In this document: one piece after another, positions 1 through 56,673 of the stretch | Numbering within the stretch: the first letter of the stretch is position 1 | Layout of the letters: each line of letters opens with the position of its first letter | NCBI RefSeq assembly: GCF_027595985.1 | Contig: NC_073311.1 | Span: 43,512,539 to 43,576,538, forward strand | Direction of reading: 5' to 3' | From: Sorex araneus | Taxonomy: Eukaryota > Chordata > Mammalia > Eulipotyphla > Soricidae | DNA: 64,000 nucleotides | Translations under genes and position numbers: made by a program | Notes under the pieces: model-generated | The model's input: the letters and a program-made list of their open reading frames with translations, nothing else | Database searches by the model: none | Told to the model about the DNA's origin: nothing

Positions 1-454
1 ACAGTATGTGGATGATGTTTTCTTAAACTAAATAATGTTATAGCATATTATAATAACAAACCAGTATATAATATAAGCAAGCTACACTTTTACCACAATC
101 CATTATTTATTGATTTTTTGATGATGGTGCCAGGGATCAAGCACAGGGCCTCTCACATGCAAGGCGAGAGCGGTACTGTGCTGAGTTACATCCGGGGTCT
201 GGACTTTGCTATCTAATATTCCTGGGAGTGAAGAACCAAACGTAAGTTAGAAAATTGATAAATTTGACTTCTTGGTGGGGAAACTCTGAATAGTTCTTGT
301 TATTGTTGCCGAACTGTGAATTTTTTTCAAATTACATATGCTTATTCCTGCACGAACAGGTAAACAAACAAATATAAAAATAAAAGATAACTTGAAGCGG
401 TTGCCTTTGGTTTCTCTGGGGTTATAGGAACTAAGAAAGACATTTCCTCACAAT

Positions 455-550
455 GGTTAGGGGCAGGCCTTTGAGTCAGATCTGGGTTCCGATTCTGCCT
501 GTTGGTCTCTGTTTCCTTATCTGTCAAGAGGAGGTAGCGCTGGGTTTATT
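455..550 (+). repeat. MIR fragment
   Basis: Decayed MIR core: the pattern GAGTCAGATCTGGGTTC, then TCTGTTTCCTTATCTGTCA, matches the conserved MIR middle. Confidence 0.7.
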
Positions 551-694
551 TAGATCAAGAAGCGCACAGCCTTTCACTCTCTTGTGGTCACAGAGTAAGG
601 ATGACTTCACCTTCAAAGGAACAGTACATCCGTCCCTTACTTTCAATTTCAATTCACTGGGGCAAACAATTTTTATTATGTATCTGCAAGTATT

Positions 695-815
695 CAGTAG
701 AGGGGAAGGGATTTTTGTTGATGGTGCTCAGGGATCACTCTGGTGAGCTTGGGGGCGCCAGGATTGAACTTGGGTTACATGTGCAAGGCAAGCTCTCTAC
801 CCACTGTACTACCTC
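695..815 (-). repeat. Diverged SOR-like SINE
   Basis: Old copy with GATTGAACTTGGGTTACATG and TGCAAGGCAAGC landmarks, directly beside the better copy at 816. Confidence 0.6.
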
Positions 816-988
816 TCTTTTTTTCCCTTTTGGGTCACACCTGGCAATGCTCAGGGGTTACTCCTGGCTCTGCACTCAGGAGTTACTCCTGACAGTGCTT
901 GGGGGACCATATGGGATGCTGAGAATCAAAACCAGGTAGGCCGCGTGCAAGGCAAAAGCCCTACCCACTGTACTGTTGCTCCAGCCCC
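816..988 (-). repeat. SOR SINE
   Basis: T-rich start, GGGTCACACC, GGGGTTACTCCTGGCTCTGC and final TTGCTCCAGCCCC, i.e. a full tRNA-derived SINE read from its tail. Confidence 0.9.
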
Positions 989-1095
989 TGTACCATCTCT
1001 CTGGTCCCCGGCTTTTTTTTTTCCTCTCCCCTTTCTAGGTTCTCAGCTGGGTTTCTACAACAGAACATTAACAAGGGGAAAAAAATCACAGTTGG

Positions 1096-1253
1096 GCTGG
1101 AGCCATAGTACAGTGGGAAGGGCATTTGCCTTGCAGGCCACTGACCCAGGTTCAATCCCTGGCATTTCATATGGTCCCCGAGCACCACCAGGAGTGAGTC
1201 CTGAGCACAGAATCAGGAGTAACACCCAAACCTCACTGGACGTGGCCAAAAAA
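1096..1253 (+). repeat. SOR SINE leading into a GAAA tract
   Basis: Head GGGCTGGAGCCATAGTAC, B-box GGTTCAATCCC, then the body. Its A-rich tail runs straight into the GAAA microsatellite. Confidence 0.9.
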
Positions 1254-1256
1254 TGA

Positions 1257-1332
<76 letters not shown>

Positions 1333-1344
1333 AGAAAGAGAGAG

Positions 1345-1414
<70 letters not shown>

Positions 1415-1545
1415 GAAGGAAGGAAGGAAGGAAGGAAGGAAGGAAGGAAGGAAGGAAGGAAGGAGGAAGGAAAGAAAGAAAGGAAGAAGGAAAGAAAGAG
1501 AGAGAGAGAAAGAAAGAGAAAGAAAGAAAGAAAGAAAGAAAGAAA

Positions 1546-1633
<88 letters not shown>

Positions 1634-1636
1634 AAA
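1254..1636 (+). repeat. (GAAA)n microsatellite with GGAA block
   Basis: About 380 bases of GAAA units, interrupted by a GGAA block (about 1413-1462) and short GA runs. Grown from the SINE tail before it. Confidence 0.98.
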
Positions 1637-2221
1637 AGCAAGCACAGAAGTTGGTTCACATGTATGCTTCACCTAACTGTGGAGAAGCTCAGAGATGAAA
1701 ACCTTAGAAGGCGTGGCTGGATCCGTGGCGTTTGTAGAACCAGGACTCCAAACACTTCAGCCAATTCCCCTCTAGGTTCTTCAGAGACTGCACAAACAAG
1801 CACCAGGCAGCGATGAGAAAATGAGAATTTCACCGATTGATGATTGCATCCCTGTGATGTATGTGGGAGAGACTGAGGGAAGCTGAGTAGCTCGCCTGGT
1901 GGTCTGAGACGCCTCGCTTAACTGAACTAACGCAGAAGACCACGGGAGAAGAAAAGAGCAGGACAGCGGGCAGCTGATCCGAGGAAGGCCCTGGGGAAAA
2001 ACGCAAACAGACAGAGTCCAAGGGTCACGTGCACGCCCTGCGGCCACTCTCACACCTGCTACTGCCCGGTCCTTCAGTATGGCGGTGTGCACCGCGGTAT
2101 GGCCCTGAGCACCGCCTCAGCCCAAACAGTGCAGCCCCCTAAAGCCCTGATATTGAGTCGAGGGGCCCTAGGTGCCTGCTCGGGGGAGCAGGGGGGTTCC
2201 CTTGAAACATAACAAAAGGCC

Positions 2222-2392
2222 AGGGCCAGAGCAATAGTATGGCGGGGAGTGTGCATGCCTTGCACGCGGCTGACCGGTATCCCATATGGTCCCAGGCATG
2301 AGGCCTGAGCACGAGAGCCAGGAGTAAGCCCTGAGCACCACTGGGTGTGGCCCCGCCCAAACCAGCAACCAACCAACCAAACAAAACTAAAA
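2222..2392 (+). repeat. SOR SINE
   Basis: Plus-strand copy with head CAGAGCAATAGTATGGCGG and end CACTGGGTGTGGCC. Its B box is shortened. Confidence 0.8.
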
Positions 2393-2468
2393 GCCTGTGG
2401 TTTTGAGTTCTCTGCTCTATTAATTACTCTTCCCAAGAGACAACCCTCAGGGGAACAGTAACATCTGT

Positions 2469-2656
2469 TTTTTCTTTTTTGGGGTCACACCCAGCGATGC
2501 ACAGGGGCCACTCCTGGCTTATGCACTCATTTGCCTTGCACGCGGCCGACCCGGGTTCGATTCTTAGCATCCCATATGGTCCCGAGCACCGCCAGGAGTA
2601 ATTCCTGAGTGCAGAGCCAGGGAGTAACTCCTGTGCATTGCCGGGTGTGACCCAAA
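2469..2656. repeat. Fold-back (inverted) SOR SINE
   Basis: The first about 60 bases are the SINE tail in minus orientation. From 2530 the sequence switches to the plus-strand SINE, from TTTGCCTTGCACGCGG to GGGTGTGACCC and poly(A). The tail segment is thus present twice, as arms 2473-2530 and 2600-2652. Confidence 0.8.
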
Positions 2657-2880
2657 AAAAAATTTTTTTTATTGAATATCCGTGATAGACCGTCACAAAG
2701 CTGTTCATGATTGGGTTTCAGTCAGACAATGATCCAACACCCATCCCTCCACCAGTGTACATTTCCCGCCACAAAGTCCCCCGTTTCCCTCCCACTATCC
2801 CCCAACACCTCATCCCGACCCCAGTCTCCTTCTATGACAGGCACTTTTCTTCTTTCTCTAGAAGGGACCTTTTGGAAGAC
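2657..2880 (-). mobile_element. L1 3' end, 5'-truncated
   Basis: Reads on + as T-run, TTGAATATC, TTCATGATTGGGTTTCAGTC, CCATCCCTCCACCAGTG: the complement of the 3' UTR of the L1 at 56674-57688 and its relatives. Confidence 0.8.
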
Positions 2881-3984
2881 CCACTGATATGCTGATGGCT
2901 CGGGGAGCCTGCTCCCTCTCTGCTTCTGCACACGTACGTCTGTTGTTGTCTTGGGGATATATCTGGTAGAGGTTGGGATTGCTTGGGGGCCATTCATGGC
3001 AGTGGCAGGAGACCACATGGTACAGGGGATTAAAACAGTCTCAAGTATGCAAACTGGGTGCACAGCCCTTAGAGCTATTTCCCTGACCAGGGGTGGGCAT
3101 GGCCCAAACTTTTCTCAGTGGAGGAGACAAAGTCAAAATCTGCCTTAGAGTCTCATCTTTGCTTACCGTCCCTTCCCTGGTGACAATCCACAATTCACAC
3201 CCCACCCCTCTTCCCCCACCCCTTCCCTCCCCTGCACATATCCCCACTGTTCTGGGTGACTTGCTTTGTTTTCTGTTTTGGGGGCCAACACCCCACTGTG
3301 CTCAGGGCAGGGCTGACTCCTGGCTCAGAGCTCGGAACGGGAAACGGAGATAACGAAGCGGGGAAGCTCGAGGCAGAGCCGCTGGGTGATCCGTTCTGGG
3401 AGATGGGCAAGGATGCACAGGCCAGACGTCATAAGAACAGGGCGAGAGGGCAAGGGCGATGAGGTGGCTCGAGCAGGAAGGGAACGGGCTCACGAGAACA
3501 GTTAGGAAATGCCTATATGGAGCTTGAAACAAATCGCATGAACGGACTGTCCCAGCTTTGCATGCCTCAGCAGCCGTGGCAGCCAGCACTGTGTATGGGA
3601 GATGAAGAACGTTTTCCTAGAAACGAGGTGGCCCGTGGCTAGCCTATAAAAGCTCTTCGTGTACTGCGTCCGAGGCTCATTCGGTTTCGGGAAAAGCCAG
3701 GTCAGCCCTCAGGCCTAGAAACCGAGTTGCCTCCCTTATACTGACTGTTCCTGGGTCAGATTTCCCTAACAAGATCGGAGATCACTCCTGGAGGGGTTCT
3801 GGGGACCATGTAGGGTCGGGGGGTAAAACCCAAGTGCCCTCCTGCTGTATTATTATAGCTCAGGCCTGTTCTGTATGTCTGAAGCCACATGGTGACTTAA
3901 CCAGTCTTTCTGGAGTCCCCCCCATCCCCAGGAGACATGCATGCTATTATTAAGCTTCTTTTCAGTTTCTCTAATCAATCTCTG

Positions 3985-4253
3985 TAGCACTGTTGCACTG
4001 TTATCCCGTTGTTCATCTATTTGCTCGAGCTGGCACCAGTAACGTCTCCATTGTGAGACTTGTTGTTACTGGTTTTGGCATATTGAATATGCCACGGGTA
4101 GCTTGCCAGGCTCTGCTGTGCGGGCGGAATACTCTCGGTAGCTTGCCGGGCTCTCCAAGAGGGACAGAGGAATCAAATCCAGGTCGATTACTGGGTTCGT
4201 GCAAGGCAAACCCAGGTGCAGGGCAAACGCCCTACTCACTGTGCTATTGCTCC
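3985..4253 (-). repeat. Tailed SINE (second family), full-length
   Basis: Reverse-strand copy starting with a simple GCACTGTT tail, then CACCAGTAACGTCTCCATTG, GGCATATTGAATATGCC, two AGCTTGCC(A/G)GGCTCT boxes, and the tRNA-like head ending GTGCTATTGCTCC. No poly(A). Confidence 0.85.
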
Positions 4254-4424
4254 TATTTACCAGTCTAGAAGGTAGTTATGGAAGACTTCGTTTCAATAGC
4301 TAAATTACTATTAGCTCCAGATAATAATATTAAAGAGGCATATTTGGGGGTGAAGTTTTCGGATTCTATCCTTAGTCAAGGTTGATTTTTAAGACCTCTG
4401 TAATTCATACTGATTTTTTTTTTA

Positions 4425-4577
4425 AGTGGGAGGTACTGAGGGCTGACTCCTGCTCTGTGCTAGGGGGATCATTCACTCCAGGTGGGGCTCAGGCCACCAT
4501 ACGGGTTGCAGGGGTGTGGACCCAGGTTGGCTGCATCCCAGGTCAGCACCTTAAGTTCTGTACTGTGTCTCCAGTCC
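4425..4577 (-). repeat. Diverged SOR-like SINE
   Basis: Weak copy with ACCCAGGTTGGCTGCAT and a final TGTGTCTCCAGTCCC. Confidence 0.55.
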
Positions 4578-5773
4578 CACCACAATTAATTTTACCCATC
4601 TAAGAAAGTATTAAACGAGCAATGAAACAAAAAGCTTTTCGCAGGGATGGGAGATATTTTTACCAATTGCTTGACAGCAAATATGCATATACAGTCAAGA
4701 TTATAAAACTAAGTATATACACTATACACGGACACATATTTTAAATAACCACAGTGGATACTATTCAAGTCAGACAACTCCTGTCGCACGTGTGTTAAAA
4801 GTAGTCAAGTGGATTGCTTAGGGGGGTTACCTGGGAATGGAAGACACTTGCTGCTTCTTGGGTTCTATCTGAGGTCATAATTCCTCTCCCTCGGGGAGGG
4901 GTTCTGTGCCTGGGTCAAGCAGGGTCTCTTTCGTGTGAAGCTTGCACCGGACCACTGAATTCTATCCTAGAGCTACATCCCTGGCCCCGAGGAGGGTTTC
5001 TAACGATGAACCCCTAGCAGAGAAGGGAAGAAGGGGCAGAAGGATGGGGAAAGAGCAAGGAGACCCAGAGAGTGTGGATTTCGGGACCCAGAAACCTAGG
5101 AAGATCAGAAGTACAATGGATCAAAGCCAAGCACCTTTATTCAATATGGGGCCTCATTACCTGTCCCCCCTTTGCCATAATCGCTACCCATGCAGGAAAA
5201 AAAAGGGCAATAAAGGCGGTCCAGGCCAAGGAGGGTGTAGGAGAAAATGCAGAGACTGCATGCTTTGTTGGAGGGGATCAAAGTCAGGGCCACCTACACG
5301 TCAAGCCCTTCAAGAGCTGTTACCGAGGGCTATACCCCACACCCTGAAGTTGCTTATTTTTCAACCGCAGGAAAAGCACTCATAAGGCAGAAAGCAGCGA
5401 GCTGGGCTTCCAGGCCTGGCTTCTAGAATGCGGCTAAGAATCTCCGTGTAGGGGCATGGTGTGTTCTCAAAGTGAGATGATGCCAAGTAGGAGGGAAAGA
5501 TTCGTCTGTCAGGACCTCAGGGGGGACTGGCTCTGGAAAACTACCATGCCATCCCCTGAGCATTGCCACCTCCCCCTCTCCGGCACTGAACTTGACCTTC
5601 TGGATTTTACCTTCTTCTCTCCAGACCCTCTCCCACTCCTCACCCCACAACTGCTGAATTCAGAAAAGATTTAAGAGAAAGGAAAGGAAGGGAAAGGAAG
5701 GTAGGGAAGCGCCCAGATTATGGGAGGGGTCTTCTACACTAAGCAGGATTTCCTGTTTTATCTTGTGATACTT

Positions 5774-5966
5774 TTATTTATTTATTTATTTATTTATTTA
5801 TTGGTTTTTGGGTCACACCTGGCGATGCACAGGGGTTACTCCTGGCTCATGCACTCAGGAGTTACTCCTGGCGGTGCTCAGGGGACCATACGGGATGCTG
5901 GGAATGGGACCCAGGTTGGCCATCTGCAAGGCAACCATCCTACCCGCTATGCTATTGCTCCAGCCC
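5774..5966 (-). repeat. SOR SINE with target-site duplication
   Basis: Flanked by CTTGTGATACTT at 5762-5773 and 5967-5978. Its 3' tail has become a TTTA repeat. Confidence 0.92.
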
Positions 5967-6064
5967 CTTGTGATACTTCTCATGCCTAACTTTGCTTGCG
6001 TCTCCAGGACCCCTGGTGGGCATTTGATGATCGTATCCTACCTACCACCTGGTAGGGTGTGGGC

Positions 6065-6202
6065 GGCCAAGAAATATTTAATGAAGCTGAATGTACCCGA
6101 TCGCTCACCCACGTCACCAACATCAAGGCCTCTGGCCAAGGGAAATTTATGGAGCTGAAATTAACCCAGTCGGTCACCCATGTCCCAAGCACCAAGGCCA
6201 TA
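6065..6202 (+). repeat. 69-bp imperfect tandem duplication
   Basis: Two units (6065-6133 and 6134-6202), both GGCCAAG..AAATTTA.., GAGCTGAA.., (C)GGTCACCCA..GT.., CA..CAAGGCC.. in the same order. It sits just before the CpG island. Confidence 0.8.
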
Positions 6203-6253
6203 TCTGGGTGGGGTTTGGGGACGGGGGGGAGGGGGGGGAGAGTTGTACCGGAG

Positions 6254-6287
6254 AAGGGAGGTGGTGCTCAAAGGGAGGTGGTGCTCA
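6254..6287 (+). repeat. 17-bp exact tandem repeat
   Basis: AAGGGAGGTGGTGCTCA occurs twice with no gap (6254-6270, 6271-6287), about 100 bp before the CpG island. Confidence 0.95.
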
Positions 6288-6795
6288 GAATCTCTGAAAG
6301 AAACCTCAAACGCATCTTGCAGTCAAAAAAAAAAAAAAAAAAGGAGCCTCCAGCATACAAACCCCACTGGCCGGATCCGAAAGCCAGTGCATCACCGTCG
6401 CCTTTCCGCCTCTTCAAGTCGGGGCTCCCAGCCCGCTGCTTCCCCCGGGGGAGTCGGCCCGTGAGAAGAGAAAAGGAAACGAATTTCTAGGAACCTCGAG
6501 GTCGCGTCGCGGCGAAACAGAACCGAGAGAGCCAGCGCCGGGCGCCGGCTGGGCTGAGCGTCCCGCGGACCCCGACCCTCCGGGATCTGATCTCCGGGGG
6601 AGCCGCCCCGTCCAGGTGCTCTTCCCGGTCCCCGGCACCCGGGCCCGTCCCCCGGGGCTCGGGCTCGCACCCGCGCGCAGCAGGGCTAAGGAGGGCGGCG
6701 GCGGGGAGGGCCGGGGGTCTGCACCCCGCGGCGACCACTCTCTCCGCCGCGACGCGTGCAGGTGGGGGACCTCGCCGGCCACCCCGGAAGCCCCG

Positions 6796-6842
6796 GGAGG
6801 AAGAGGAGGAGGAGGAGGAGGAGGAGGAGGAGGGTGGGGGGA
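6796..6842 (+). repeat. (GGA)n run in the DRAM1 promoter
   Basis: About eleven GGA units followed by GGGTGGGGGG, lying roughly 390-435 bases before the start codon. The run is pure purine on the + strand. Confidence 0.95.
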
Positions 6843-7229
6843 GGCAGGGAGCCGCGGGAGGTGTGGGTCGGGCTGTCCGGAGTTGCGCAAGAGCCCCCGG
6901 CCGCCAGCTCGGGGCAGCAGTCCCCGCGCGTCCCGCCCGGCCCCAGCCCGAGGAGCGCGCGGCCGCCGCGCCGTCGGGGGGTGGGGGTCTTCCCGCGCGC
7001 CCCCAAGCCCCGAGCCCGCCCGCCCGGCCGCTTTGTGACTTCACGCGTTTCGCAAGCAGCCCGGCTCGCCGCCCCGCAGCCCCGGCCCGCCCGCCTCGCA
7101 GCCGCCCGCAGCCCCGCTCCGCTCGGCGCCTCCCCGCCCCGTCCGGGCCGCCCCGGGGCCGCCCCCTGCGCGCCCCCCGCCGCCCCCAGGCCCCGCGGAG
7201 CGCGGCCAGCCCCCGGCGGCGGCGGCGCG

Positions 7230-53898
<46,669 letters not shown>

Positions 53899-54911
53899 AG
53901 AAACCAGAGTGACAGCTCAGTGAAAGTCATAAACAGCTCTCAGCCTGGCCCAGCGGACAGCCAGCCTTTCCGGCTGTCCTGATCAGGATGCCTCTGCTGG
54001 CTCTCCAGGACTTGCATCTCATTAGAATTCCCACTAGGTATACAATTTCCAAAGGTATGTCTTTCCGGGAGAGCTGTGCCTAATGCACAGTAACCACGAT
54101 TTTCATAGTTTTCTCAGTAGAGCACTTTGAGGTTAAGAGATGCAACCCCGAAAAGAAAAGGTGTTGCAGAAAATGGAGAAACTCTTAATCTCAGTACAGA
54201 TGATTTCCACACCCCCTCTACCTTTGTGTGTGAGTGATTTATGAAGATGCACCAAAATGAGGCACTCACTAGAAAACAGTAGTAGTAGAATCAAGGAGTG
54301 TGTGTAACTTTCGAGTTCAAAGAATGAACTGTCTACTTTTCTATCACGAGAACACTGATTAAATCCTGATGCCAAGATTCTGACGCTGGAGGGCCAAGAT
54401 GAACACTCACCAGGAACTCAGCCAGATGATTGGAGGGAAAGGCCTTAAGGTCACGGGAGACCTCCGTGTGCCTGTGGGTGAGACATAAGCACAGAGAGAC
54501 CCAGATCGGACACCAGAGGCCTGACCCCACCCTGGATGGAGGGGCTCACAGCACACGTGCCCAACCTTCCAAATGTGCCTTGGTCGGGGGGCACTTGGAA
54601 GCCAGGGAGGTGGGCTATAGTCAAGGATGCCCCTCAGACACCACGGCTAAGCCCTCCTTGCTGGCGGCCAGTGTACCTCCAGTACCCTGCCCGACTCTGA
54701 AGGAGACACTCCCCTGGCACCTTCATTTACTGCCACCAAACACGTGGAAGAGGACCATGGTCTGAGAGAGCAGGCAGGGAGGGGTGGCTGCGGGGGCGGG
54801 GGGGGGCAAATACTTGCATCAAAATGTCAATCAAGAACCCCTTTTCACCCAAATCACACATGACCAATGAAAAGCCAACTCATCCTAGCTGGAGAAGGGC
54901 CCTCCCCCCCC

Positions 54912-54914
<3 letters not shown>

Positions 54915-54958
<44 letters not shown>
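54915..54958 (+). repeat. (CA)n in the DRAM1 3' UTR
   Basis: About 22 CA units preceded by a C run. Confidence 0.95.
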
Positions 54959-54959
<1 letters not shown>

Positions 54960-55429
54960 CCCCTGAAGCCCCAATTGCTTAAGGTTTAGGCTTGAGAATT
55001 GAAAGAACTTGCCTTGTAGACCATCCCCCTGAGATCACAGATTGTGTCTGGCCAAGGTGGCGATCTGACTGTGACCTGAAGGGCAGAGGGCAAAGGCCAT
55101 GCAGCCTCCCGGGGGGACAAGGCATGGAGGGAACCTGAGTGTGGTGAGCGCCTGAGGGCTCCCATCCCTGGCGTGAAGACTCAGCTTCCGGCAGCCTCCT
55201 TTGTCCCCTGTAAATACTTGGCCATGAGGAGGGGACTGTGGCCGCGTCTATTGGAACTTGTCTTCATGCTGTGGATCCTGTCAAAGCCCTGGAACCGAAA
55301 GGACTGGTGAAAGCTCACGAAGCAATCTGACCCTCCCCAAAGGAGGAGCAAGGAAGGACGGATGCCTCTTCCCCGGGGCTGCAGAGCCAGGCATGGGGGC
55401 CTGGCCACAGCTTGTGATGCTTTCGTCCT

Positions 55430-55600
55430 TGTTTGTCCACCTCTCCCTGAGAGGTCAGGCCAGCAGCTCCTCGAGGGCCAAGTGTGGGAGGGTCAAGTAT
55501 TCGTCCTTGTCTCTGCAACACCAGCCTATATTCTCTGGGTATGCAGTAAGTGCTTAGCAGATAGAGTGCGTGCATGAGTGCGTGAAGAAAGGACAGAGGA
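55430..55600 (+). repeat. L2/MIR-type tail in the DRAM1 3' UTR
   Basis: CAGCTCCTCGAGGGCCAAG, then GTATGCAGTAAGTGCTTAGC and GCATGAGTGCGTGAAG, follows the common ancient LINE2-type 3' end. Decayed. Confidence 0.5.
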
Positions 55601-55928
55601 AGGATCTTTGTAGCTTTGCATAAAGAGGATATTTCGGGTTAAGCGATAGTCTTTACCACCCAGGAGCGTAACTGACGTGCTTTGTGTACTGTAAATGTTT
55701 CAGTTTGGGGCTTCACCAGTCTCTGAAAACTCTCTTCAGCCTGGACAGTTCCTACGGCAATTGTTACGCAGGCTAGGCAGAACGGTCCACCTGGCTTGGC
55801 AAAGCGAGAAGGGCCAAGGTCACTGTGCCGGCCGAGGGGGCCTCTCCACCCAGTCTCATCCACATCTTGGCATTGTTTCCGCTTTCCACCAACTTGCATT
55901 TCCTTGGACCTCATAGCTTACAGACTAA

Positions 55929-55934
55929 AATAAA
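55929..55934 (+). terminator. DRAM1: Candidate DRAM1 poly(A) signal AATAAA
   Basis: Canonical AATAAA about 2.03 kb after the stop. A T-rich then GT-rich stretch (55940-55970) follows, as expected downstream of a cleavage site. Confidence 0.6.
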
Positions 55935-56049
55935 AGAAATATTTTTTATTTTAATAAGTTATGTGTCTCTCTCAAGATGACTGTTGACCGAGCGCCGCTA
56001 CAAAGTACGTGTTTGCAGGAAATGATTCTGACTCTACGTGCATGGTTCA

Positions 56050-56055
56050 AATAAA
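56050..56055 (+). terminator. DRAM1: Second candidate poly(A) signal AATAAA
   Basis: A second AATAAA 121 bases on. The downstream sequence is G-rich rather than clearly GT-rich. It may be an alternative end. Confidence 0.4.
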
Positions 56056-56147
56056 GGCATCATGAAGCCCAGATTTGGGGGAACCTGGGTGGAGGGGGGT
56101 GGGGTTGGCCTTGTGGAACGCCCTGAGGGTTGAACTAGGGGATTCTG

Positions 56148-56253
56148 CACTCAGGAATTACCCCTGGTGGTGCTCAGGGGACCATATGGGATGCTGGGAA
56201 TCGAACCTGGGTCGGCCACGTGCAACCCCGCTGTGCTATTGCTCCAGCCCCAA
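56148..56253 (-). repeat. Tailless SOR SINE with 17-bp target-site duplication
   Basis: Exact TGAACTAGGGGATTCTG at 56131-56147 and 56254-56270. The insert begins CACTCAGGAATTACCCC, so the last about 60 bases of the SINE and its poly(A) are absent. A further 13 or so bases are missing before CCCCGCTGTGCTATTGC. Confidence 0.92.
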
Positions 56254-56482
56254 TGAACTAGGGGATTCTGTATGCATCACATGGTTCCCCCCCCCCCAAA
56301 AAAAAAACAACTACCACCCGAGCTGGGAGCATCCCCTGAACATCCCCAGGTGTAGCTCCCCCGCTTCAAATCTCTACAGAGATGGACCCTCAGGCCCACA
56401 TGAAAAACTGCAGGAAACACACATTTCAGCCTGGTGCGGCAGAGATTCTTGAACATTCTTTTCAGCAGTTTGCACGAGGGGT

Positions 56483-56650
56483 CAGAGTGGTCGAACCGTG
56501 AGGAGGGTGCTTTGCTTTGCATGCAGGCAACCTGCGTTTGATCCCCAACATTTCCTAGGGTCCCCTGAGCCCTCCCAGGAGAGTGATCACTGAGCACAAA
56601 GCACAGGCGTAAGTCCTGAGTCTACCTAGGGGTGTCCCAACAACCTAAAT
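56483..56650 (+). repeat. SOR-like SINE, diverged
   Basis: GGTCAGAGTGGTCGAACCG to CCTAGGGGTGTCCC, then an AAAT-rich tail into which the L1 at 56674 inserted. Confidence 0.75.
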
Positions 56651-56673
56651 AGAAATAAAAGTTTGCACTGTCT

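Larger units (their letters stand above)
1..6390. other. 5' flank, no gene seen
   Basis: Repeat-rich upstream DNA: MIR, several SOR SINEs, a GAAA microsatellite, an L1 3' end and a tailed SINE of the second family. Stretches 1-110, 200-450, 1640-2040, 2890-3240, 3340-3900 and 4580-5760 look single-copy or too decayed to name. GNPTAB, the expected upstream neighbour, is not visible. Confidence 0.7.
53899..55954 (+). other. DRAM1: DRAM1 3' UTR (end inferred)
   Basis: About 2 kb from the stop codon to just past AATAAA at 55929. No SOR SINE falls between about 53600 and 56130, in contrast to every other stretch of this length in the window, which fits a retained transcribed UTR. It includes a (CA)n tract (54915-54958) and, near 55430-55600, an old L2/MIR-type tail. 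The true cleavage site cannot be seen directly. Confidence 0.7.

Noticed and set aside
1055..1816. Long Lys/Glu- and Phe/Leu/Ser-rich ORFs
   Set aside because: Translations of the GAAA microsatellite on both strands; the CTTT tracts at 26344 and 50035 give the same artefact.
3930..3950. AGACATGCATGC considered as a p53 half-site pair upstream of DRAM1
   Set aside because: Matches RRRCWWGYYY imperfectly and lacks a proper second half-site; a matrix scan with ChIP data would be needed to claim a p53 element.
6756..7229. Frame of DRAM1 exon 1 stays open far upstream, suggesting an N-terminal extension
   Set aside because: The upstream start is GTG, not ATG, no in-frame ATG precedes 7230, and GC-rich DNA has few stops. 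The ATG at 7230 gives the known 238-residue protein.
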